Shown here: one piece after another, positions 45,021 through 54,240 of the stretch
How positions within the stretch are numbered: position 1 is the stretch's first letter
Layout: every line of letters starts with the position of its first letter
Assembly: GCA_016713135.1 (NCBI GenBank)
Contig: JADJPR010000007.1
Span: forward strand, 248,001 to 312,000
Direction of reading: 5' to 3'
DNA: 64,000 nt
Source: Rhodanobacteraceae bacterium
GTDB lineage: Bacteria > Pseudomonadota > Gammaproteobacteria > Xanthomonadales > SZUA-5
Notes under the pieces: generated by a model
The model's input: only the letters and a program-made list of their open reading frames with translations
What the model was told of the DNA's origin: nothing
Databases searched by the model: none
Translations under genes and position numbers: made by a program

Positions 45021-45905
45021 ATGGAATCCCGCCGCGACCAGTCCATCGCCCTCGTGTACGCCATCGGTGTGCACGTGCTGGCTGCGCTGGTGCTGTTCGC
45101 CGGGCTGATCTTCTCCGCGCCCAAGAAGCCGGTGATCTCGGGTGGGGCGCTCGAGGCGGTGCTGGTCGACATGAACCTCGGGCGGCCGCTGCCCACGCCG
45201 AAGGCGCCGCCGGCGCCCAAGCCGCAGCCTGCGCCGCCGAAACCCGAGCCGCCGAAGCCCGAGCCGGCCAAAGCCGAGCCCGCGCCGCCGCCACCGCCGC
45301 CGCAGGCCAAGCCGGACGAGGTCACAGACCAGCGTCCGCAACTGCCCACGGCGCCGAACGAGGACGCACTGAACCTGGAGCGCCAGCGTGAGGAGTTGCG
45401 CAAGCAGCAGGAAGAACTGCGCCGGCAGCAGGAGATCGAGCAGCAGCGCATGCAGCAGCTGGAGGACATCCGGCGCCAGCGCGCCGAGGCCGCGCGGCTG
45501 ACGGCCGAGCGCGAGAAGCAACTCGCCCAGGCGCGCGATGCGCAGCGCGCCAGCGAGATCCTCAACCAGCAGGCCGAGCCGCAGCAGCCGGTGGGCAGCC
45601 AGCGGCCTGGCCAGGATGTCGCCAACGATCTGCTCAGCCAATATGCCGGCCTGATCCAGGAAGTCGTGACCCAGAACTGGCGGCGTCCGGCGAACACCCC
45701 TACCGGCATCCGCTGCGTGCTGCGCGTGCGCCAGATTCCGGGCGGCGAGGTGATCGGCGTCACCATTGGCTCGCCGTGCAACGCCGATCCGCTGATCCAG
45801 CAATCGATCATCGACGCGGTCGAACGCGCCAGTCCGCTTCCGTACATGGGCTTTGAGTCAGTCTTCCAGCCCGCGCTGAACTTCAACTTCCGCTACGACG
45901 GGTGA
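45021..45905 (+). CDS. tolA: TolA, periplasm-spanning Tol protein
   Basis: This 294-residue protein is anchored by one N-terminal helix (ALVYAIGVHVLAALVLFAGLI). A Pro/Lys/Glu-rich linker (PKPEPPKPEPAKAEP) is followed by a coiled coil (REELRKQQEELRRQQEIEQQ) and a C-terminal domain with LSQYAGLIQEVVTQNWRRP and ALNFNFRYDG. It links TolQR to TolB and Pal. It is shorter than E. coli TolA (about 420), mainly in the coiled coil. tolB begins 4 bases later. Confidence 0.93.
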   Translation: MESRRDQSIALVYAIGVHVLAALVLFAGLIFSAPKKPVISGGALEAVLVDMNLGRPLPTPKAPPAPKPQPAPPKPEPPKPEPAKAEPAPPPPPPQAKPDEVTDQRPQLPTAPNEDALNLERQREELRKQQEELRRQQEIEQQRMQQLEDIRRQRAEAARLTAEREKQLAQARDAQRASEILNQQAEPQQPVGSQRPGQDVANDLLSQYAGLIQEVVTQNWRRPANTPTGIRCVLRVRQIPGGEVIGVTIGSPCNADPLIQQSIIDAVERASPLPYMGFESVFQPALNFNFRYDG

Positions 45906-45909
45906 CCCG

Positions 45910-47232
45910 ATGCACAGACTAGTCAGCTCCGCCCTGTGGTTCCTGCTCGCCATGACCGGCCTTGTGCGCGTCGCCGCCGCGCAGGGGCTGGAGATCGACA
46001 TCGTCAACGGCCGCGAGGCGGCGATCCCGATTGCCATCGTCCCCTTCGCCTGGGAAGCGGCGGCGATGCCGGACCAGACCCAGATCGACCAGGTGGTGCG
46101 TGCCGACCTGAACCGATCCGGCCAGTTCCGCGCGCTGCGCAAGGAAGATGTGGTGGAGCTGCCCGCGCGTGGCAGCGACATCAAGTTTCCGACCTGGAAA
46201 ATGCTGAAGCAGGATTACATCGTGGTCGGCCGCGTGCAGTCCGCCGAGGGCGGCTACCGTGTCGAGTTCGAACTGCATGACGTGCTCAAGGGCCAGTCCC
46301 TGCTGGCACTCGCATTGCCGGCGCGTGCGGGCGAGTTCCGCGCAGTCTCGCACCAGATCGCGGACCTGGTGTACGAGAAGATCCTCGGCGTGCGCGGCGC
46401 CTTCTTCACCCGCATCGCCTACATCACGGCCAAGCGCCAGGGCGAGGCCAAGTACGAGTACGCGATCTGGATCGCCGATTCGGACGGCTTCAACCCGCAG
46501 CGCATCGTGTGGAACAACGAGCCCTTCCTGTCGCCCGCGTGGTCGCCGGATGGCCGCTCGCTGGCCTATGTCAGCTTCGAGCGCCTGGGCGGGCACACCA
46601 TCTACATCCATGAGCTCGCCACCGGCTCGCGCCGGCTGGTCACCTCCTACAAGGGCATCAACGGCGCACCGGCCTTTTCCCCGGATGGCTCCACCCTGGC
46701 GCTGACCCTGAGCAAGAGCGGCAACCCCGAGATCTACACCCTGAACCTGGCGAGCAACAGCCTGAACCAGTTGACGCGGCATTTCGCCATCGACACCGAA
46801 GCCGTGTGGATGCCCGGCGGCAACAGCCTGCTCTACACCTCCGACCGTTCCGGCAAGCCGCAGATCTACGCGCTGGCGGCCAGTGGCGGCACCCCTGAGC
46901 GCATCACCTCGGTGGGCGAATACAACGCCCGGGTAACGCCGTCCTACGATGGGCGACTGCTGGCCATGGTGCAGGGCAATCGGAACGTGTATCGTATTGC
47001 GGTTGTGGACCGCGAGCGCGGGGGCGCCGGCGCGGTTCGTATGATTTCGCCGGGTCCGTTGGACGAGTCCCCGAGCTTCGCGCCGAACGCAAGCATGGTG
47101 TTGTACGCTGCCCGCGAAGGGAATCGCGGGGTGCTCTATGCCGCATCGGTTGACGGATCGGTGCGGCAACGGCTGGCACTCCCGGACGGCGACGTCCGTG
47201 AACCCGCCTGGGGCCCCTTCAGGCAACGTTGA
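45910..47232 (+). CDS. tolB: TolB, periplasmic beta-propeller of Tol-Pal
   Basis: This periplasmic protein binds Pal and TolA. It has a signal peptide (LVSSALWFLLAMTGLVRVAAA), the N-terminal domain LEIDIVNGREAAIPIAIVPF and a six-bladed propeller with typical blades (LSPAWSPDGRSLAYVSFE, GAPAFSPDGSTLALTLSK). Length 440 is normal. It is nearly contiguous with tolA. Confidence 0.96.
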   Translation: MHRLVSSALWFLLAMTGLVRVAAAQGLEIDIVNGREAAIPIAIVPFAWEAAAMPDQTQIDQVVRADLNRSGQFRALRKEDVVELPARGSDIKFPTWKMLKQDYIVVGRVQSAEGGYRVEFELHDVLKGQSLLALALPARAGEFRAVSHQIADLVYEKILGVRGAFFTRIAYITAKRQGEAKYEYAIWIADSDGFNPQRIVWNNEPFLSPAWSPDGRSLAYVSFERLGGHTIYIHELATGSRRLVTSYKGINGAPAFSPDGSTLALTLSKSGNPEIYTLNLASNSLNQLTRHFAIDTEAVWMPGGNSLLYTSDRSGKPQIYALAASGGTPERITSVGEYNARVTPSYDGRLLAMVQGNRNVYRIAVVDRERGGAGAVRMISPGPLDESPSFAPNASMVLYAAREGNRGVLYAASVDGSVRQRLALPDGDVREPAWGPFRQR

Positions 47233-47294
47233 AAGCAAGAAAAATAGAATCCCGCGTCTTGTTCGCTGTCACCGATCGATCCAAGGAAAAAACA

Positions 47295-47813
47295 ATGAAT
47301 ACCCCGATTCGCGTCCTCGTCCTGGCCCTGGCCGTTGCTGGTCTCGGCGCCTGTAAGACCACCAAGCAGCCGCCTGCCGCGCCGGCTTCGACCCCGACGC
47401 AGGAGCAGCCGACCACGGCTGCCCAGCCGGAAGAGAGCTGGACCAACCCGGCCCTGCTCGACAGCAAGCCGTGCCTGGTCTCCCGCATTGCCTACTTCGA
47501 TTTCGACCAGTCGACGATCAAGTCCGAGGCGATGGAAATGCTGAAGTGCCATGGCAAGTGGCTGTCCGCCAACCCGGGCGCCCGCATCTCGCTGGAAGGC
47601 CACGCCGACGAGCGCGGCACGCGCGAGTACAACCTGGGCCTGGGCGAGCGCCGCGGCAATGCCGTGCGCGACATGCTGCTGGCCAATGGCGGCCGTTCCG
47701 AGCAGGTGGCCGTGGTCAGCTACGGCGAAGAGCGTCCGATCTGCACCGACAGCGACGAGAGCTGCTGGGGCAAGAACCGCCGCGCCGAGATCGTCTACAC
47801 CGCCAAGCAGTAA
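47295..47813 (+). CDS. pal: Pal, peptidoglycan-associated lipoprotein
   Basis: This outer-membrane lipoprotein binds peptidoglycan through an OmpA-like domain. The lipobox is LAVAGLGAC with lipidated Cys at residue 20. The OmpA domain has IAYFDFDQSTIKSEAM, LEGHADERGTREYNLGLGER and GKNRRAEIVYT. Length is 172. Two Cys in ICTDSDESCW may form a disulfide. AAGGAAA lies before ATG 47295. Confidence 0.96.
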   Translation: MNTPIRVLVLALAVAGLGACKTTKQPPAAPASTPTQEQPTTAAQPEESWTNPALLDSKPCLVSRIAYFDFDQSTIKSEAMEMLKCHGKWLSANPGARISLEGHADERGTREYNLGLGERRGNAVRDMLLANGGRSEQVAVVSYGEERPICTDSDESCWGKNRRAEIVYTAKQ

Positions 47814-47831
47814 TCGGACGCGCATGCGACC

Positions 47832-48710
47832 ATGATCGACGTTAAGACGTTGACGCTTCGATCCCTGACGGCGGCCCTCGTGGCCGCCGTCTGCGTTTCG
47901 GGATCGGCCTATGCGCAGAGCCGGCTCAGCCTGGCCGAGCGTGTCGAACAACTGGAGCGCCAGCTGCAGGGCAACGGCGCGTCCAACAACCTGTCCGAGC
48001 TGATGCTGCGCAACCAGGAATTGCAGGCCGAGGTGCAGAGCCTGCGCGGACTGGTGGAAGAGCAGGCTTTCGAGATCGAGAACCTGAAGAAGCGCCAGCG
48101 CGACCAGTACGTCGACCTGGATTCGCGCCTGCAGCGGCTGGAAGGCGGCGGCATGACCGTGCCCTCGCGTCCGCCCGCCGATGCGCCGATCGAGGCGCCC
48201 GCGCCGGAGCAGCTGTCCGCCGATGAGCCGGTCAGCGGCCTGCCGGACCCGGCCACGCTGCCGACCCGCGACATGCCTGCTGGCGCGGAGGCCGTGGGCG
48301 CTACGGTGGCGCAGACCGGCACTCCGGACGAGAAGATGGCCTACGAGACCGCCTTCGAGGCGCTCAAGCAGGGCCGTTACGCCGAGTCCTCGCAGCTGTT
48401 CTCGGCCTTCCTGCAGCAGTACCCGGATGGCGAGTTCGCCGCCAATGCCACTTACTGGCTGGGCGAGTCCTACTACGTCACGCAGAACTACGAGATCGCG
48501 CTGGAGACCTTCCAGAGCCTGCTTTCGCGCTTCCCGGACAGCCGCAAGGCCCCGGATGGGCTGCTCAAGGTCGGTTACTGCCAGTACGAACTCGGCGACA
48601 CCCAGCGCGCCGCGAGCACGCTGAACGAAGTGGTCAGCCGCTTCCCGGACACCCCGGTGGCGCGCCTGGCCCAGGGCCGTCTGCGCGCGCTGAGGCTGGA
48701 CGGCAGGTGA
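47832..48710 (+). CDS. cpoB: CpoB (YbgF), cell-division coordinator
   Basis: This periplasmic protein coordinates peptidoglycan synthesis with Tol-driven constriction. It has a signal peptide ending SGSAYA, an N-terminal trimerising coiled coil (SLAERVEQLERQLQGNG), a linker, and a TPR domain with YETAFEALKQGRYAESSQLF, YPDGEFAANATYWLGESYYV and FPDSRKAPDGLLKVGYC. Length is 292. Its stop overlaps the queE GTG start. Confidence 0.95.
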   Translation: MIDVKTLTLRSLTAALVAAVCVSGSAYAQSRLSLAERVEQLERQLQGNGASNNLSELMLRNQELQAEVQSLRGLVEEQAFEIENLKKRQRDQYVDLDSRLQRLEGGGMTVPSRPPADAPIEAPAPEQLSADEPVSGLPDPATLPTRDMPAGAEAVGATVAQTGTPDEKMAYETAFEALKQGRYAESSQLFSAFLQQYPDGEFAANATYWLGESYYVTQNYEIALETFQSLLSRFPDSRKAPDGLLKVGYCQYELGDTQRAASTLNEVVSRFPDTPVARLAQGRLRALRLDGR

Positions 48711-49384
48711 GCACGGCAACGGCAGCCGGCGGCGCGACCAGCGCCGTCGCGCTGCGCATCACCGAGATCTTCCATTCGATCCAGGGCGAGGCCGACGCGG
48801 TCGGCTGGCCCACGGTGTTCGTGCGCCTGACCGGCTGCCCGCTGCGCTGCAGCTGGTGCGACACCACCTATTCCTTCACCGGCGGCGACAAGCGTTCGCT
48901 CGACGACGTACTGGCGACAGTTGCAAGCTTCCAGGCACGCCATGTCTGCGTGACCGGCGGCGAGCCGCTGGCGCAGAAGTCCTGCCTGCCGCTGCTGCGT
49001 GCGCTCTGCGATGCCGGCCATGAGGTCTCGCTGGAGACTTCGGGCGCGATGGACGTCGCCGAGGTTGATCCGCGAGTACGCAAGGTCATGGACCTCAAGT
49101 GCCCGGGTTCCGGGGAGATGGGACGCAACCGCTGGGAGAACCTCGCCCATTTGCTGCTGCACGACCAGGTCAAGTTCGTGATCGCCGACCGTGCCGATTA
49201 TGACTGGGCGCGTGAGCAGACCCTGACCCATGCCCTGGCGGCCCGCTGCCAGGTGCTGTATTCCCCGGTCGCCGACCAGCTCCCGCCCGGACAACTTGCC
49301 GACTGGATCCTCGCCGACCGTTTGCCCGTTCGCCTGCAGTTGCAGTTGCACAAGGTGCTGTGGGGGAACGCGCCGGGACGTTGA
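48707..49384 (+). CDS. queE: QueE, 7-carboxy-7-deazaguanine synthase
   Basis: This radical-SAM enzyme makes 7-carboxy-7-deazaguanine for queuosine. The cluster motif is CPLRCSWCDTTY, preceded by FHSIQGEADAVGWPTVFVRL; TGGEPLAQK and LETSGAMDV follow. Length is 225. GTG 48707 overlaps the cpoB stop. queC follows after a 277-base gap filled by a composite repeat. Confidence 0.95.
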   Translation: MSTATAAGGATSAVALRITEIFHSIQGEADAVGWPTVFVRLTGCPLRCSWCDTTYSFTGGDKRSLDDVLATVASFQARHVCVTGGEPLAQKSCLPLLRALCDAGHEVSLETSGAMDVAEVDPRVRKVMDLKCPGSGEMGRNRWENLAHLLLHDQVKFVIADRADYDWAREQTLTHALAARCQVLYSPVADQLPPGQLADWILADRLPVRLQLQLHKVLWGNAPGR

Positions 49385-49444
49385 GGGCGGCATCGGGCCG
49401 GGAAGGCGCCGGGCCGACTCAGGCATCGTCGGACTGATCGCCGG

Positions 49445-49628
49445 TTGTTGGTTGTTGGTTCTTGGTTGTTGGCGGCAGGATCCCGGCCGCAGGCCAGTGG
49501 GAGCGGCTTCAGCCGCGATCTATCCCGGCGGCCGCGGGAAAGATCGCCGACGGAGTCGGCTCCCACGGGCTGTCGGCGTGCGCGCTTTGCTGCCAACAAC
49601 CAACAACCAACAACCAAGAACCAACAAC
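49445..49628. repeat. Composite palindrome: TTGTTGG arms around a REP pair between queE and queC
   Basis: The left arm (49445-49472) is four TTGTTGG units, one being TTCTTGG. The right arm (49593-49628) is CCAACAA units, also with one AAGAACC variant. Between them lie REP 1 from 49497 (GTGGGAGCGGCTTCAGCCGC) and inverted REP 2 to 49566 (GACGGAGTCGGCTCCCAC). This is the cleanest example of the arm-REP-REP-arm design in the window. Confidence 0.92.
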
Positions 49629-49661
49629 CGGCCCGCAACCCACAACTCACCATCCGCCCGC

Positions 49662-50336
49662 ATGTCCACTGCAATCATCCTGCTCTCCGGCGGCCTCGAT
49701 TCCGCCACTGTCCTGGCCATGGCGCGCGCTGCCGGGCACCGTTGCCATGCGTTGAGCGTGGACTATCGCCAGCGCCATCGCTCGGAGCTGGATGCGGCGC
49801 AGCGGGTTGCGGCGGCGCTGGGCGCGGTCGAGCACCGCGTGATTCCGCTCGACCTGCGCGCGATCGGCGGATCGGCGCTGACGGATGACGCGATCGCGGT
49901 GCCCGAGTCGCCCACCAGCGGCATCCCGGTCACCTATGTGCCGGCGCGCAACACGCTGATGCTGTCGCTGGCGCTGGCCTATGGCGAAGTGATCGGCGCC
50001 AACGACCTCTACATCGGCGTCAACGCAGTCGACTATTCCGGCTACCCGGACTGCCGCCCCGAGTTCATCGCCGCCTTCCAGACGATGGCTCGGCTGGCCA
50101 CCAAGACCGGCGTCGAGGGCGCGCAGATCACCGTGCACGCACCGATCATCGACATGAGCAAGGCGCAGATCATTCGCGCCGGCACTACGCTCGGCGTGGA
50201 TTACGGCATGACCGTCAGCTGCTACCAGGCCGATGCCGATGGCCGCGCCTGCGGGCGTTGCGACTCCTGCCGCTTGCGCGCCGAGGGATTCGCGACGGCC
50301 GGCGTGGCCGATCCAACGCGCTACCAGGGCGCCTGA
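49662..50336 (+). CDS. queC: QueC, 7-cyano-7-deazaguanine synthase
   Basis: This ATP-dependent enzyme forms preQ0 from 7-carboxy-7-deazaguanine. It has the PP-loop motif ILLSGGLDSATVL, YVPARNTLMLSLALAYGE, YIGVNAVDYSGYPDCRPEF and a zinc site with SCYQADADGRACGRCDSCRL. Length is 224. It converges with the FtsX-type gene (9-base gap). Confidence 0.96.
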   Translation: MSTAIILLSGGLDSATVLAMARAAGHRCHALSVDYRQRHRSELDAAQRVAAALGAVEHRVIPLDLRAIGGSALTDDAIAVPESPTSGIPVTYVPARNTLMLSLALAYGEVIGANDLYIGVNAVDYSGYPDCRPEFIAAFQTMARLATKTGVEGAQITVHAPIIDMSKAQIIRAGTTLGVDYGMTVSCYQADADGRACGRCDSCRLRAEGFATAGVADPTRYQGA

Positions 50337-50345
50337 GGTTGGTCT

Positions 50346-52683
50346 TCAGGCGTCGCGGTCGCCGCGCGACAGCAGCGCTGCCGCCGGCGCGACGCGCATC
50401 GCGCGATACGCCGAAGGCAGCACCGCGAGCGCGCCGATGATGGCGACTGCCGCCAATGCCGCGGCCCAGCTGGAAGCATCTGCGGGCGTCACGCGATGCA
50501 ACCGGTCCCCCGCCACGCGCGCCAGTGCCAGCCCAAGGCCCAGGCCCAGCAGCAATCCGGGCAGCAGGATCCACGCCGAGCGCGCATAGACCTCACGCAG
50601 GATTGCGCCGGGCGCGGCGCCGATGGCCATGCGCACGCCGAATTCCGCCACGCGCCGGCGCACCGCGGTGCTCAGCGCGGCGTACACCCCGAGCGCAGAC
50701 AGCAGCAGGGTGGCGAGCGCGAACAGCGACACCGCCTCCATCAGCGCCACGCGGACCTGCTGGGTGCGCGCCACCGCCTGGTCCAGCGCCACATTGACCA
50801 GCAGTTCGGCATCCGGTGCCACCTGCGCCAGCAGCCGGCGAACGGCTTCGACCGGCGCCGTGTCCACCCCGCGACTCACCAGGAACTGCACCGGGTCGCT
50901 GTCCCCGATCGGCTGGTACAGGGTACCGTACCGGAGCTCTTCATCCAGCGATTTCTGCTTGACCGCTTCGGCGACGCCGACGATCCGCAGCGGCGTCGCG
51001 TCCGCGTCGTCCGCCTGTCGCAGGATTTGTCCCAGCGCATCGGCGGGCTGGCCGAAGCGGCGCGCATAGACCTCGTCCACCACCACGGCCGCGGCGCCGT
51101 CGGCCGGCGTGAACGCGCGCCCGGCGACCAGCGGAATCCGCAGCACGTCGAAGTACCCGGGCGACACCGACGCGATTCGCGCCTCGGCGGGCTCGGGATC
51201 CACCGCGCTCCTCAGTTCGGTCATGAACTCGGCGCCACCGAAAGGCGGCATGTCGGCGCGGGCGACGCCGTCCATGCCGGGCAACGCCGCCACCGCGTCG
51301 CGGAGGGCCTGGACCTGGGCTTCGCTGACCTGGTCGCCGAGATCGACCTGGGTCAGCACCACGTTCGCCGCATCGAAGCCTCGGTTCTCCGCCGCGAGGT
51401 TCCACGCACTCCGCAGCAGCAGCGCCGACCCGCCCGCCAGTGCCACGGTGAGCGCCAGTTGCGCCACCAGCAGCCAGCCTTGCGCCGGCGACAATCCGGA
51501 CACCGCGCGCGAGCCGAGCGCACCCGCGGCCAGCCTGCCCTGTCCCAGGCGCAGCAAGGCCAGCGCCAGCAGCAGCGCCAGAGCGCCCGCTGCCGCGCCC
51601 ATCGCGGCCGCGACGACACCCGTAGCCGATGCCACCGGCAGGGCCTCCGGCAGCAGCCCGCGTGCGCGCAGCAGCGCGATGCCGGCCGGCACGAGCAGGG
51701 CGCCGACGATCGCGCCGATGGCTGCGGGGAGCGCCAGTTCAATCGCCGCCTGAGCGCGCAGTTGCCGCGGCACGGCCCCCAGCGCGCGCAGCACGGCGTG
51801 GTCGCGCCGGCGCGCGAGCATGCGGTCGAGTGCCAGTCCCGCAAGATTGGTTGCCGCGATCAGCAACAGCAGCAGCGCAGATGCCTGGACCAGCAGCAGC
51901 GGTTGGAAGTGACCGGCGCTGAACTGCGCGCGCCAGGGGCGCACGTCGGCCCGCGCAGGGCCTTCGGGATTGCGCAGGAATTCGCTGCCGGAGTTGGCCA
52001 GCACGGCGGCCAACGCGCCCTGCGCTTGCGCGAGCGTGACCCCGGGGGCCAGTCGTGCAGCCACCTCGAACTGGCCGAATCCACCCGCGGCGTCGGTTGC
52101 GCGCTCCTCGGCGGTCGCCGCGAACGCGGTCCAGGCCTGCACGCGGGTGTCCGGCCAGGCAAAACCGGCGGGCATCACGCCGACGATGCGGTAGTCGACC
52201 TCACCGATCCGCCAGGTCTGCCCGATCACCTCAGCCGAGGCGTCGAACTGCGCGCGCCAGGTCGCGTGCGACAGCAGCAGCGCTGGCCCGCCATCCTCCG
52301 CGCCATCGAGCGCACGCCCGAGCGCTGGGGCCACGCCGAGCACCTGGTGGAAGTCCGCGCTGATCCGCTGGGTGTGCCAGACCCGCCCGCCCGGATCGAG
52401 CGCCGCCTTGACCGGCGCCGCACCGATCGCCCCGGCGAAGGTCTCGCTGCGCGCGCGCACCGCATCCAGCAGCGAGGGTGAGAGCCCCACCTGGAAGTCG
52501 ATGTCCTTGAGATCGATGCGCAACTGCACCAGCCGCTCGGGCTGGGCATAGGGCAGCGGCTGCCATCCAAGCGCCCACAGGCCGCCAAGCGCGCTGCCAT
52601 TGACCAGCACCAGCAAGGCGACGCTGAGTATTACGCCGAAGCTGTAGAGCGGGCGCGCGGAGCAGTCGTCGGACGGTGGTCAT
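50346..52683 (-). CDS. MacB/FtsX-type ABC permease (ADOP-like), +1 frameshift at the N-terminus
   Basis: This is a membrane protein with two FtsX permease domains and two MacB-like periplasmic domains, of the kind found next to ABC ATPases of efflux systems. Main landmarks are LPYAQPERLVQLR, LGRALDGAEDGGPALLLSHA, VGVMPAGFAWPD and a C-terminal FtsX domain (RRRVAEFGVRMAIGAAPGAI). The probable start is at 52683 (MTTVRRLLRA). Homology then moves one frame to PLYSFGVILSVALLVLVNGS; removing one base from the CCC (GGG on the plus strand at 52651-52653) joins them. No ATPase gene is adjacent, which is typical of this permease-only group. Confidence 0.82.
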
Positions 52684-52790
52684 GGGCAGGCCCGCAGGGA
52701 GTGGAGACGACAACGATTAGCACACAGCGTGCCAGTCTTGCGAAGCTACGCCCGCCCGCTTCGCCGGGTGCGGATCCCCTGACGGCCACA

Positions 52791-52934
52791 AGCGGGGAAA
52801 GGGTCAGGGGGCAGGGGGACTGGCTTGCCGCATGGTCCGATCTGACGCGAGACAAATTCCACCTGGGCACTCGTCACCGCACGGTCCGAAAGTGCCGCAC
52901 AACAGGTCCCCTGACCCCCGACCCCTTCCCCGCT
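52791..52934. repeat. Palindrome of GGGGAAAGGGTCAGGGGGC-type arms
   Basis: The left arm (52791-52820) and right arm (52906-52934, GTCCCCTGACCCCCGACCCC and onward) are inverted copies around an 85-base centre. It lies in the 347-base gap between the FtsX-type gene and the SpoIIE-like gene. The remainder of that gap shows nothing else recognisable. Confidence 0.82.
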
Positions 52935-53030
52935 GCTCTCTTTTCGGTCACTTCCGGCCCGCACCCCGCAAGCCGTCGGCGAAAATGGACGCAGGTGTCC
53001 GCTTTCGATTGCGCTGCGCATAATCGCCGG

Positions 53031-54182
53031 ATGATTCGCTTGCCGGACTCCGCCCAATTGCAGCAGCTGAGCGCCTTCGATGGCGACTCGGCCGCAGCCT
53101 GGCGCCTGCAGTCAGCGCTGTTCGCCGAGATCTACGGCGCATTGGCGAGTGGGCTGGTGCTGCGTCCGTCGAAGGGCGCGCCGCGCCTGGTGGCGCTGAC
53201 CGGGGCCGACGGCGCGGTGCGCATGGATGCCCGCGATCCCTACGACAGCGCGGGCGCGGCGCTGGCACTGACGGACCGCGAGAGCGCGGGCCTGCTCGCT
53301 GCGCTGGCGCCCGCGCGGCTTGCGCTGCGCGCGGACGCGGCCCACAGCGTGCTCGCGCAGTTGCTCGGCAGCGAGCTGGCCCTCGCGGTTCCGGTGCACG
53401 CCGGCGGGCGCAGCGATCACTTGTTGCTGCTGGGATGCGCGGCGGATCACGCGCTCGCCCAGGCCCCGCCGGCGCTGCTGCAGCTGCTGGTCGACTGCCT
53501 GTCGGCCTATCTGGTCGGTGCCCTCGACCGCCGCGAGCTGGAGGAGGCGACGCGCAAGGCGCGGGTGGAAATCCATGATCTCGCCGACGTGCAGCGCCTG
53601 CTGGTCGGCCTGAGGCTGGCGGATGTGTCCGGCCACGGCGCCGGTGCGGCGATGGAAGCGGTCCAGTTCGATGCCATCCTGCGCACCTATCCCGGCGGCG
53701 AGGGCGCGGGTCCGGCCGGTGCGCTGACCTATGCCAACCGGCATTTCTTCTCGCGCAAGGCGCGTCCGCATTTCCTTACCGCGCTCGGCTTCCTGCACAC
53801 ACCGCACCTGGGCGAGGCGCAGCTCTGCAACGCCGGCCACCTGCCGCCGTTGCGCCGCCGCGCGGGGCGCATCGAGCGCCTGGACGAGGGCCGCGACATC
53901 CCGATCGGCGTCCTGCGCGAGCACCAGTACGCCAGCCATCGTTACGACGCCAGGCCGGGCGACCTGCTGGTCTGCTACACCGACGGCATCACCGAGGCGC
54001 GCGACCGCGATGGCCGCCAGTTCGGGGTCGAGCGCATCGAGGCGATCCTCGAGCGCAACCGGCTGGACTCGCCCGAGGCGATCCTCGCCGAGATCCTCGC
54101 CGAGGTGCACGCTCACCAGGGCGGCGAGATCGGCAGCGACGACCAGACCCTGGTGTTGCTGCGGCTTGGTGGAATCGCCTGA
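53031..54182 (+). CDS. SpoIIE-type PP2C phosphatase with internal deletion
   Basis: This 383-residue protein has an N-terminal region of about 175 residues that resembles a GAF-like sensor, then a helix (ATRKARVEIHDLADVQRLLV) and a SpoIIE phosphatase domain: LADVSGHGAGAAMEAVQFDA, TYANRHFFSRKARPHFLTAL, CNAGHLPPL, DLLVCYTDGITEARDRDG and GSDDQTLVLLRL. In relatives about 45-55 residues, including the GGDYYD metal-binding motif, separate the helix from ADVSGHG. Here LLV joins directly to GLRLADVSGHG, in frame. Without those acidic ligands it is probably inactive, unless the gap is an assembly artefact. Confidence 0.82.
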   Translation: MIRLPDSAQLQQLSAFDGDSAAAWRLQSALFAEIYGALASGLVLRPSKGAPRLVALTGADGAVRMDARDPYDSAGAALALTDRESAGLLAALAPARLALRADAAHSVLAQLLGSELALAVPVHAGGRSDHLLLLGCAADHALAQAPPALLQLLVDCLSAYLVGALDRRELEEATRKARVEIHDLADVQRLLVGLRLADVSGHGAGAAMEAVQFDAILRTYPGGEGAGPAGALTYANRHFFSRKARPHFLTALGFLHTPHLGEAQLCNAGHLPPLRRRAGRIERLDEGRDIPIGVLREHQYASHRYDARPGDLLVCYTDGITEARDRDGRQFGVERIEAILERNRLDSPEAILAEILAEVHAHQGGEIGSDDQTLVLLRLGGIA

Positions 54183-54240
54183 CCCCGGCAGCGAAGGCAG
54201 CCATGCCTGCGCGTCGACGCCCCGCCGTCCGCCATCGCGC

